Shown here piece by piece: positions 1 through 5,712 of a stretch of 5,990 bases of DNA. Where the stretch lies: assembly GCA_001805465.1 (NCBI GenBank), contig MHGH01000012.1, forward strand, positions 5,239 to 11,228. Direction: 5' to 3'. Below the pieces are notes generated by a model that was not told the DNA's origin, did not search any database, and saw only the letters and a list, made by a program, of their open reading frames with translations. Positions within the stretch are counted from its first letter, which is position 1. Each line of letters opens with the position of its first letter. This DNA comes from Omnitrophica WOR_2 bacterium RBG_13_41_10 (GTDB taxonomy: Bacteria > Omnitrophota > Gorgyraeia > Gygaellales > Profunditerraquicolaceae). Position numbers and translations under genes: made by a program.

Positions 1-699
1 AATTGCCTTAAAGCCCTCCTGGAATAAATCTTCCAAGGTATAGGTATTTCCAATTAAAGTGTCTGTCTTGACCTCTACCCCCAAACTTTTTATATATTCA
101 ACCTCATCGTGGACTATTTTTTTAGGTAATCTAAATTCGGGGATCCCATAGACCAGGACACCACCGGGTAGGTGCAAAGATTCAAAAATCGTAACCTGAT
201 AACCCATTTTGGCTAAATCTGCAGCACAGGTCAGGCCTGCCGGCCCGCTTCCTATTATTGAAATTTTATTATGTACGGAGTACGGAGTACGGAGTACCGT
301 GCTATTTTGCTCTGTACTTGGTACTTGGTACTTGGTACTTTCACCATAATCCGCCGCATACCTCTCCAACGCCCCAATATTAATAGGAATTTTCTTTTTA
401 TTCAGAATACAGAGCGCTTCGCACTGATCCTCTTGAGGACAGACCCGGCCGCAGACTGCCGGAAGATTATTTTTTTCCTTAATTTTCTCAAGGGCTTCTT
501 TGGCTTTACCTTCTTTAATTAATTTAATAAAGGCGGGGATATCTATTTCTACCGGGCAGCCTTTGACGCAAGCAGGATCCTTACATTGCAGGCAGCGGGC
601 GGCTTCTTTCTCGGCCTCTTCTTTGGAAAATCCTAAGGCGACCTCAAAAAAGTTTTTGATTCGCTGGGAAACGGATTGTTGAGGGACTTTATTACGCAT
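1..699 (-). CDS. nfnB: NfnB / GltA-like large subunit of NADH-dependent ferredoxin:NADP+ oxidoreductase (3' end missing)
   Basis: The first 233 codons are visible, open to the left edge of the window; the family is usually about 460-480 residues, so roughly half is seen. The N-terminal part is the iron-sulfur domain of the glutamate-synthase small-subunit family: C36, C39, C44 and C48 (CLQCKDPACVKGCP), then C83, C87, C93 and C97 (VCGRVCPQEDQCEALC). These would hold two [4Fe-4S] clusters; E90 may be a ligand, as a Glu is in Nfn structures. The FAD-binding Rossmann fold starts at 146, with GSGPAG at 150-155, an acidic end of strand 2 at E173, and GGVLVYGIPEFRLPK at 179-193. The start follows GAAGGG with a 5-nt gap, 13 bp from the mgtE stop. 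Together with nfnA two genes upstream, it should form cytoplasmic NfnAB (electron bifurcation) or the related sulfide dehydrogenase SudAB. A stand-alone GltA role is less likely because nfnA is present. Residues about 121-143, between the two domains, are encoded by heptamer repeats. Confidence 0.88.
   Translation of the reverse strand, partial: MRNKVPQQSVSQRIKNFFEVALGFSKEEAEKEAARCLQCKDPACVKGCPVEIDIPAFIKLIKEGKAKEALEKIKEKNNLPAVCGRVCPQEDQCEALCILNKKKIPINIGALERYAADYGESTKYQVPSTEQNSTVLRTPYSVHNKISIIGSGPAGLTCAADLAKMGYQVTIFESLHLPGGVLVYGIPEFRLPKKIVHDEVEYIKSLGVEVKTDTLIGNTYTLEDLFQEGFKAI
273..297. repeat. GTACGGA heptamer array, three copies plus GTAC
   Basis: Three exact tandem copies of the 7-nt unit GTACGGA (273-293) are followed by a partial GTAC (294-297). 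The array lies inside nfnB and on the coding strand is read as T-V-L-R-T-P-Y-S-V in the linker just before the FAD-binding fold. The unit has no stop codon in any of the six frames. Confidence 0.9.
314..340. repeat. GTACTTG heptamer array, three copies plus GTACTT
   Basis: Three exact tandem copies of GTACTTG (314-334) plus a partial GTACTT (335-340). It is separated by 16 bp from the GTACGGA array and lies in the same NfnB linker, where it is read as S-T-K-Y-Q-V-P-S-T. It keeps the GTAC core but has a different three-base spacer from the neighbouring array, so the two are related in design but are not one array. Confidence 0.9.
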
Positions 700-712
700 T
701 TAAACCCTTCTA

Positions 713-2113
713 CTAAAACCTTAATGCCGGTATAAATATCTGGGCAACTTTAAAATAGATAATCAGGCCAACCACGTCAACGATGCTGGTAGTAATAGGC
801 CCGGCTAAAGCCGCAGGGTCCAGGCCAACTCTTTTAGAAAAAAGCGGCAGGGTTATCCCGGTAGCAATAGCCAGAATCGCAATAAAAAGCATAGTTAAAC
901 CTACTACTATGGCCAATGAAAAATCTTTCTGTAAAAGAAATGCCCTGCCAAAGGCCACTATCCCTACAATCAAACCCATAAGCAAAGCACTAGATAACTC
1001 TAACTTTATAACCTTAAAAATATTCTTCACGTTTACGTCTCCCGTAGCCATGCCCCTGATAATAGTAATGGAAGTCTGTGCGCCGGCATTACCTCCGGTA
1101 TCCAATAACATCGGAATAAAGAAAGCCAAGGCCACCACAGAGCTTAAGGTGTGCTCAAAGGTTTTTAATACTGTCCCGGTTAAAAAATCAAAGATTAAAA
1201 GAAGTATTAACCAGCCAGCGCGCCTTTTTACCAAATCCCCCACTGTTGCCCGGGCATAGCTGATAATTTCACCACCCTTGGGGTCCATCTTACCTATTTC
1301 ATATATATCGGTGGTAGCCTGTTTTTCTATAATATCCACGATATCATCTACAGTGATAATCCCTAAGAGTATATTGTCCTTATCCACTACCGGGGCATCC
1401 AGTAATTCATATTTTTGGAACTGCCGAGAAGCATCTTTTATATCGGTCTGGGCATCCATCTTTACAACATCCGCCCTCTCCATAATATCCTTAATCAAAA
1501 TATCCGGGGGCGCCTTTAATAAATCCTGCAGGGAAACGCTCCCTATTAACTTATGGTTTTCGTCGGTGACAAAAAGCGAATAAATATTTTCCCTGTATTC
1601 TGCGCGCAGGTTCTCCTGAATGGAGAGTATCGCCTGACGGGCGGTCATATCGCGCCTAAGCTCCACAAACTCTGTAGTCATAATGCTGCCGGCAGTCCCT
1701 TCTTTGTAAACCAGAAGCCTCCTTAAATCCTGAGCCTCTTCATGATTAATCAAATTAAAAAGCTTTTTCACAATCTTCTCCGGCAACCCCTTGAAAAGGT
1801 CCGCCCTTTCATCCGGAGCCATGGCATTAATCACCTGCGCTGCTTCTGCATTCTCCAGGTTACTCAAAATATAAGACTGCTCTTGAAACCTTAAGTCTTC
1901 AAACACCTCTACTGCTTTTTTGGTGCCTAATAATTTAAAAACCAATATCTTTTCTAACGGCTCCAAATGCCGCCAGCATTCTGCTAAATCTATAGAATTT
2001 ATGTCCTTAAGTAATAATTTTAAGTTGTTAAAATCTTTTTGCTTTAACAACTCCTTCATCTCCGGCAAAAACAAGGCAACAACATTTATTTTTTTAGGAA
2101 CGGAATTTTTCAT
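713..2113 (-). CDS. mgtE: MgtE-family magnesium transporter
   Basis: A 466-residue protein, close to the usual family length of about 450. Domains in order: a helical MgtE N domain at about 20-138; two CBS domains at about 140-200 and 205-265, opening with GTAGSIMTTEFVEL, which sense cytoplasmic Mg2+ in this family; a connecting helix at about 275-298; and a membrane domain at about 299-462 with about five hydrophobic segments. The membrane domain carries the family signature PMLLDTGGNAGAQ (334-346) and the conserved acidic residues D432 (LDPAALAGP) and D446 (TTSIVDVVG); D446 probably corresponds to the pore aspartate. It should act as a Mg2+-selective channel in the inner membrane. ATG overlaps the nfnA stop as ATGA, and AAAGG lies 8 nt upstream within nfnA, so translation is probably coupled. 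There is no leader long enough for a Mg2+ riboswitch. Its position between nfnA and nfnB is unusual. Confidence 0.96.
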   Translation of the reverse strand: MKNSVPKKINVVALFLPEMKELLKQKDFNNLKLLLKDINSIDLAECWRHLEPLEKILVFKLLGTKKAVEVFEDLRFQEQSYILSNLENAEAAQVINAMAPDERADLFKGLPEKIVKKLFNLINHEEAQDLRRLLVYKEGTAGSIMTTEFVELRRDMTARQAILSIQENLRAEYRENIYSLFVTDENHKLIGSVSLQDLLKAPPDILIKDIMERADVVKMDAQTDIKDASRQFQKYELLDAPVVDKDNILLGIITVDDIVDIIEKQATTDIYEIGKMDPKGGEIISYARATVGDLVKRRAGWLILLLIFDFLTGTVLKTFEHTLSSVVALAFFIPMLLDTGGNAGAQTSITIIRGMATGDVNVKNIFKVIKLELSSALLMGLIVGIVAFGRAFLLQKDFSLAIVVGLTMLFIAILAIATGITLPLFSKRVGLDPAALAGPITTSIVDVVGLIIYFKVAQIFIPALRF

Positions 2114-2907
2114 AGTCTTAACCTTTTGCCTAACTCTTCAAAATCTACCTCGTGGCCGTCGAAATCCGGGCCGTCTACGCAGCCGAATACGGTTTTGCCA
2201 CCCACGCTACAACGGCAGGCGCCGCACATTCCTGTAGCATCCACCATTATGGGATTTAAACTGACGATAGTTTTAATATTATAATTTTTTGTGAGGCCAG
2301 AGACTGCACGCATCATCGCAAGCGGGCCGATACAATAGACTAAATCCGGATATTTGGTATGGGTGGATTTTTCTATCACATCTAATAATTCTTTTAATAC
2401 ATCGGTAACTAGGCCTTTGCGGCCATAGCTTCCGTCATCGGTAGTGACAAATAATTCGTCGCAGATTCCTTTCATTTCTTTTTCCAGAATCAATAAATCT
2501 TTGCTTCGGGAACCGATAATAGCAATTATCCTGTTACCGGCTTGTTTGAAGGCGCGCGAGACCGGATACACTTCAGCAATGCCCACCCCACCACCTATAC
2601 AGACAACTGTTCCTAATTTGCTGACTGCGGTTGGATGGCCCAAAGGCCCCAGGATATGTTGTATCTCGTCACCTATTTTAAGGGTGGCTAATTTTTCTGT
2701 AGTAAAGCCCACTTTCTGAAAAATTAAACTGATAGTCCCGTTATCTATATCCCAGTCTGCTAAGGTCAAGGGTATGCGTTCAGACTGCTCATCTATCAGC
2801 ACGACCACAAATTGGCCGGCCTTGGCTTTTTTGGCTATCTGGGGAGCCCCTACGACAATCTTGATTGTGTCTTGGGCTAATTGTTTTTTATCGATTATTT
2901 TAAACAT
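2110..2907 (-). CDS. nfnA: NfnA / sulfide dehydrogenase small subunit (FAD- and NAD-binding ferredoxin reductase-like)
   Basis: A 265-residue protein of the ferredoxin-NADP+ reductase / dihydroorotate dehydrogenase electron-transfer subunit family, at normal length. The FAD-binding barrel covers about 1-95 and contains the flavin motif RIPLT (44-48). The NAD(P)-binding domain starts at about 98 with CIGGGVGIAEVYP (103-115) and includes YCIGP (191-195). A C-terminal [2Fe-2S] motif has C228, C231 and C243 in DATGMCGACRC...FGCVDGP; in Nfn structures one ligand is an Asp, plausibly D223 here. With NfnB it should carry the NADH/bifurcating-FAD half of a cytoplasmic oxidoreductase linking NADH, ferredoxin and NADPH, or act as sulfide dehydrogenase (polysulfide reductase). 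The sequence cannot separate these roles. The ATG agrees with the normal family N-terminus (MFKIIDKKQLA), but no good Shine-Dalgarno is present: a palindromic repeat ends 9 bp upstream. It overlaps mgtE by 4 bp. Confidence 0.92.
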   Translation of the reverse strand: MFKIIDKKQLAQDTIKIVVGAPQIAKKAKAGQFVVVLIDEQSERIPLTLADWDIDNGTISLIFQKVGFTTEKLATLKIGDEIQHILGPLGHPTAVSKLGTVVCIGGGVGIAEVYPVSRAFKQAGNRIIAIIGSRSKDLLILEKEMKGICDELFVTTDDGSYGRKGLVTDVLKELLDVIEKSTHTKYPDLVYCIGPLAMMRAVSGLTKNYNIKTIVSLNPIMVDATGMCGACRCSVGGKTVFGCVDGPDFDGHEVDFEELGKRLRL

Positions 2908-2915
2908 TTAATCTT

Positions 2916-2952
2916 AGGGACACCCTTTGAGCCAATCGAAAGTGTGTCCCCT
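2916..2952 (+). repeat. 37-bp palindromic REP-like element, copy 1 (GGGACACCC family)
   Basis: An imperfect hairpin: GGGACACCCTTT (2917-2928) pairs with AAAGTGTGTCCC (2939-2950) with one mismatch and a 10-nt loop. It matches copy 2, read on the opposite strand, at 31 of 37 positions by hand alignment. It fills most of the gap between apbE and nfnA, and its edge lies 9 bp before the nfnA start codon. No T-run follows in the direction of transcription, so it is not an obvious terminator. Confidence 0.85.
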
Positions 2953-2962
2953 CACGTGATAT

Positions 2963-3940
2963 TTAGGGGACACCCTTAGCTTTGGCTGAAAGGGTGTCCC
3001 TCATTTCTGCATTTTCTATTATTTTTACTTCTACGCCGGGAAACTTCTTTGCCAGTTCTTCTCCCTTTTCTTTTCCCAAAACAAAAATAGAGGTAGACAA
3101 GGCATCGCTAGTTACGCCATCGGCCGCAATCACCGTTACAGAAGCAATATTATTCTGGACAGGATAACCCGTCTTAGGGTTCACAATATGAGAGTAACGT
3201 TTATTGTCTTTTAAAAAAAACTGCTCGTAATCACCGGAAGTAGAGGTTGACATATTTTTTATTTCTAATAAATAACTACTGGAAGCCTCGCCGTGCGGAT
3301 TTTTTATCATTACCCGCCAAGGCCTGCCAAACTTATCCCCCAAACAGATTACCTGGCCTCCGGCATTTATCAGGCAGCTTGTTATTCCTTCGGCTTTTAA
3401 TTTATCGGCGGCTTTATCTAAGGCATACCCCTTGGCAATTCCGCCTAAATCAATTTTCATGCCCGAAGTATTGAATTTTACCATATTTTGGCTATTATCC
3501 AAGAAGATTTTATCAAAACCAACCAGGGCTAAAGTTTTCTTCACCTCTTTATCATCCGGCAAACGGTAATTTTTATCGCTAAAACCCCAGAGGTCCATCA
3601 AAGGGCCTATTGTAACATCAAATGCTCCGTTACTTGCCTGCCAGAACTCTCTGGCTTTCTGCATAAGATAAAAAGTATCAGGGCCAACCCTTAATTCTCC
3701 GGTTTTATTAAGGCGGGAGATTTCACTGTCTGGATTATACTTGCTTAACAGGTCTTCTATTTTTTTTATTTCTCTAAAGGCTATATCAGCCGCCCTTTTA
3801 TCCGGTGAAATTACTTCGATAAAAGTGCCCATCATTACCCGGTTGTCTTTGTAAAGCTGGTGGTTCTGACAACCGCATAAATTAAGTACAGAGTACAGAG
3901 TACAGAGTACAGGGCAAATAATAGCTGACCTTCTATTCAT
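2963..3940 (-). CDS. apbE: FAD:protein FMN transferase (ApbE), probable lipoprotein
   Basis: A 325-residue ApbE-family protein, near the usual length. It transfers FMN from FAD to a Thr/Ser of redox proteins such as Rnf or Nqr subunits, outside the cytoplasmic membrane. Visible family motifs: MGTF (37-40), GAFDVTIGPL (105-114), DLGGIAKGYALD (164-175), NAGGQ (192-196), STSGDYE (233-239), HIVNPKTGYP (251-260) and the Mg2+-binding DGVTSDALSTSIFVLG (274-289). The N-terminus MNRRSAII followed by a short hydrophobic stretch ending LCGC (21-24) looks like a lipoprotein signal with C24 as the lipidated Cys. Residues about 10-19 of that signal are encoded by a heptamer repeat. The start overlaps the polX stop (ATGA), with AAAGG 10 nt upstream. 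Residues 314-325 are encoded by a palindromic repeat, so the C-terminus is probably altered. No target flavoprotein (Rnf/Nqr) is in the window. Confidence 0.95.
   Translation of the reverse strand: MNRRSAIICPVLCTLYSVLNLCGCQNHQLYKDNRVMMGTFIEVISPDKRAADIAFREIKKIEDLLSKYNPDSEISRLNKTGELRVGPDTFYLMQKAREFWQASNGAFDVTIGPLMDLWGFSDKNYRLPDDKEVKKTLALVGFDKIFLDNSQNMVKFNTSGMKIDLGGIAKGYALDKAADKLKAEGITSCLINAGGQVICLGDKFGRPWRVMIKNPHGEASSSYLLEIKNMSTSTSGDYEQFFLKDNKRYSHIVNPKTGYPVQNNIASVTVIAADGVTSDALSTSIFVLGKEKGEELAKKFPGVEVKIIENAEMRDTLSAKAKGVP
2965..3001 (-). repeat. 37-bp palindromic REP-like element, copy 2, inverted relative to copy 1
   Basis: Perfect 11-bp arms GGGACACCCTT (2967-2977) and AAGGGTGTCCC (2990-3000) enclose a 12-nt loop. 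Read on the minus strand it is a second copy of the element at 2916-2952, 12 bp away, in head-to-head orientation like the paired units of bacterial REP/BIME elements. It lies over the 3' end of apbE and encodes its last 12 residues and one base of the stop codon. Confidence 0.87.
3886..3911. repeat. GTACAGA heptamer array, three copies plus GTACA
   Basis: Three exact tandem copies of GTACAGA (3886-3906) plus a partial GTACA (3907-3911), inside the apbE signal-peptide region. On the coding strand it is read as V-L-C-T-L-Y-S followed by V-L. It shares the GTAC core, the 7-nt period and the three-plus-partial copy number with the two arrays in nfnB. Confidence 0.9.
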
Positions 3941-5646
3941 TTCCTTAATGCCTTTAATAACTCTTCCACTGACAGCGTATTAATTACATCTAGCCGCGAC
4001 AGCCACCCGCGGCGGGCAACAGAAACTCCAAATTTAATCGCCGGCAATTGTTCGGCGGTATGCGAATCTGTGCTTATGGCAAGCCTTACCCCTGTTTCCT
4101 TGGCGCGGCGGCAATTTAAATCATTTAAATCTAAACGCTGGGGAAAAGAATTTACTTCCAAGTGGGTGTTGGTGTCATGCGCTACCTTGAATATTTCTTC
4201 AAAATCCAAATCATAGGCATCGCGCAGGCCCCAAAGCCTACCGGTAGGATGGGCAATAATATGCACGTATTTATCTTGGCAGGCCTTAACTAATCTTTTA
4301 GTCAATTGCTGGCGGGATTGCTTAAAACCGGTATGTATCGCTGCTATGACCACGTCAAAACCTTTTAGTACCTCATCTTTGTAATCAATATTACCCTTGG
4401 AATCTATATCCACTTCCGTCCCGTATAAAACCCTAAAATTCCTTAACTTTTTATTCACCTTATCAATTTCTGCTTTTTTCTTTTTGAGTTCTCGGATACT
4501 TAGGCCGCCTGCGATTTTTAGGCTTTGTGAATGATCGGTAATGGCGATATAGGAATAGCCGATTTTTATGGCGGCATGGGCCATCTCTTCAATGGTACTT
4601 CTGCCGTCTGACCACAAAGAATGCACGTGCAGGTCCCCTTTTAAATCTTTTTGTTCTATCAGCTTGGGCAATTTATTTTTTTGCGCCAGCTCTATCTCTC
4701 CGTTATCTTCTCTTAATTCCGGTTGTATATAAGCCATACCTAATTTCTTGAAGATCTCTTCTTCTGTGGCGCCACTGATAAAACGTTCATTTTTAAAAAC
4801 CCCGTATTCATTTATTTTCAAGGCCTTTCTTATAGCTATCTGCCTTAATTTAATATTAAAATTTTTGGAGCCGGTAAAATAAAGCAGGGCAGCGCCAAAT
4901 GACTTATTTTCCACCACCCGGCAATCTACCTGTACATCATCTTTGGTGCGTAAGGAGGATTTAGTATCCCCTTTTGCCAGGACCTCCTTAACATCGTTAA
5001 GGTTAGTAAAAGTATCCATTACTTTTTTAGGCTTATTTGAAATTACCAGAATATCGATATCGCGCACAGTTTCTTTCTGGCGGCGCAGGCTTCCGGCAGT
5101 AGATATACGTTTTACTTCCGGTATTTTTTTTAAAGCTTCGATAAATTCATCGGCAACCTGCGCAGCTTGGGCAAGAGACATTCTTTCTTTACCTTTCTTA
5201 ACCAACTCTATGCCCTTTAAAATATTTTCTATAGTTTTTTCTTTGATGCCGAATATACCCTCAAGCTTATTTGCCTTTATGGCTTTTTCTAAATCCGGGA
5301 TACTCTTTATCTTTAAGTTTTCATACAAGAGTTTTACGGTTTTTGGGCCGACGGAGGGAATATTTAAAACTTCCAATAAGCCTTCAGGAACAGACCTTTT
5401 TAATTCTTCATACATCTTAATCTTTCCGGTCTTGGCAAATTCCTTAATTCTATCCTCTAAGTCTTTGCCGATACCGGGGATTTCTCTAAGCTTATCTAGC
5501 CTGACGAATTCCTCTACATCTTCGGTTAATCCTTCTATATTCTGCGCCGCCCTTTGGTATGCGCGAATCCGAAAAGGATTTCCCCCTTTAATCTGGAGGA
5601 TATTGGCGATATCGCGAAATATCCGGCTAATCTCTAAATTTTTCAT
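3937..5646 (-). CDS. polX: DNA polymerase/3'-5' exonuclease PolX (Pol X + PHP domains)
   Basis: A 569-residue protein, the usual length of bacterial PolX (about 570), acting in DNA repair gap filling. The N-terminal half (about 1-320) is a family X polymerase: helix-hairpin-helix segments at 54-66 (REIPGIGKDLEDR) and 96-107 (IPSVGPKTVKLL), the GS motif at 185-186 (AGSLRRQ), catalytic aspartates D196 and D198 (RDIDIL) with the third at D241, and FTGSKNFN (257-264). The C-terminal PHP domain (about 335-569) retains all nine expected metal-binding positions: H340, H342, D347, H372, E411, H438, H466, D527 and H529. It should therefore have the Mn2+-dependent 3'-5' exonuclease and/or AP-endonuclease activity known for this family. 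The N-terminus MKNLEISRIFRDIA fits family starts, although no Shine-Dalgarno is visible; a 49-bp palindrome ends 15 bp upstream. The stop overlaps the apbE start. Confidence 0.97.
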   Translation of the reverse strand: MKNLEISRIFRDIANILQIKGGNPFRIRAYQRAAQNIEGLTEDVEEFVRLDKLREIPGIGKDLEDRIKEFAKTGKIKMYEELKRSVPEGLLEVLNIPSVGPKTVKLLYENLKIKSIPDLEKAIKANKLEGIFGIKEKTIENILKGIELVKKGKERMSLAQAAQVADEFIEALKKIPEVKRISTAGSLRRQKETVRDIDILVISNKPKKVMDTFTNLNDVKEVLAKGDTKSSLRTKDDVQVDCRVVENKSFGAALLYFTGSKNFNIKLRQIAIRKALKINEYGVFKNERFISGATEEEIFKKLGMAYIQPELREDNGEIELAQKNKLPKLIEQKDLKGDLHVHSLWSDGRSTIEEMAHAAIKIGYSYIAITDHSQSLKIAGGLSIRELKKKKAEIDKVNKKLRNFRVLYGTEVDIDSKGNIDYKDEVLKGFDVVIAAIHTGFKQSRQQLTKRLVKACQDKYVHIIAHPTGRLWGLRDAYDLDFEEIFKVAHDTNTHLEVNSFPQRLDLNDLNCRRAKETGVRLAISTDSHTAEQLPAIKFGVSVARRGWLSRLDVINTLSVEELLKALRK

Positions 5647-5661
5647 GAATAATGGGGGAAT

Positions 5662-5710
5662 AACGGGGTCAGAATTATTTTCTGCCCCAATAAATAATTC
5701 TGACCCCGTT
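5662..5710. repeat. 49-bp perfect palindrome, GGGGTCAG family, between panE and polX
   Basis: Two perfect 19-bp inverted arms (5662-5680 and 5692-5710; outer part AACGGGGTCAG, inner part AATTATTT) enclose the 11-nt loop TCTGCCCCAAT. It occupies nearly all of the gap between the panE-like stop (5713) and the polX start (5646). The arm sequence differs from the repeats at 2916-3001, but the headed-palindrome layout is similar. No T-run follows on the minus strand (the next bases are ATTCCCCC), so a terminator role for panE is not supported by the usual criteria. Confidence 0.93.
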
Positions 5711-5712
5711 TT

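Noticed and set aside
273..340. CRISPR-like short repeats
   Set aside because: The units are 7 bp, directly adjacent with no spacers, and lie in coding frame; there are no cas genes.
271..522. 83-codon plus-strand frame starting in the GTACGGA array
   Set aside because: It is antisense to nfnB and owes its first codons to the stop-free repeats. The nfnB frame has clear cysteine and FAD motifs across the same bases.
1..699. Stand-alone glutamate synthase small subunit (gltD/gltA)
   Set aside because: The family resemblance is real, but no glutamate synthase large subunit is visible, and nfnA in the same gene string makes the Nfn/Sud large subunit the better reading. The missing C-terminal half prevents full exclusion.
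783..1259. 158-codon open frame on the plus strand opposite mgtE
   Set aside because: It is the mirror of the MgtE membrane domain; no motif, no Shine-Dalgarno, and no reason to prefer it over the clear mgtE reading.
2908..2962. Mg2+-sensing riboswitch or leader for mgtE
   Set aside because: mgtE has no leader of its own because its start overlaps nfnA, and the only gap upstream in the operon is filled by palindromic repeats with no M-box-like length or structure.
2916..3001. Terminator between apbE and nfnA
   Set aside because: Neither hairpin is followed by a T-run on the minus strand, and nfnA begins 9 bp beyond the second one, in what looks like a continuous operon.
3247..3275. TTGACA followed by an AT-rich stretch on the plus strand, promoter-like
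   Set aside because: It is inside apbE on the antisense strand. The -10 region at normal spacing is poor (AAATAA or TAAATA), and no plus-strand gene lies downstream.
5662..5710. Rho-independent terminator after panE
   Set aside because: The stem is strong but is followed on the transcribed strand by ATTCCCCC rather than a T-run. On the other strand only four T's follow, and no plus-strand gene ends there.
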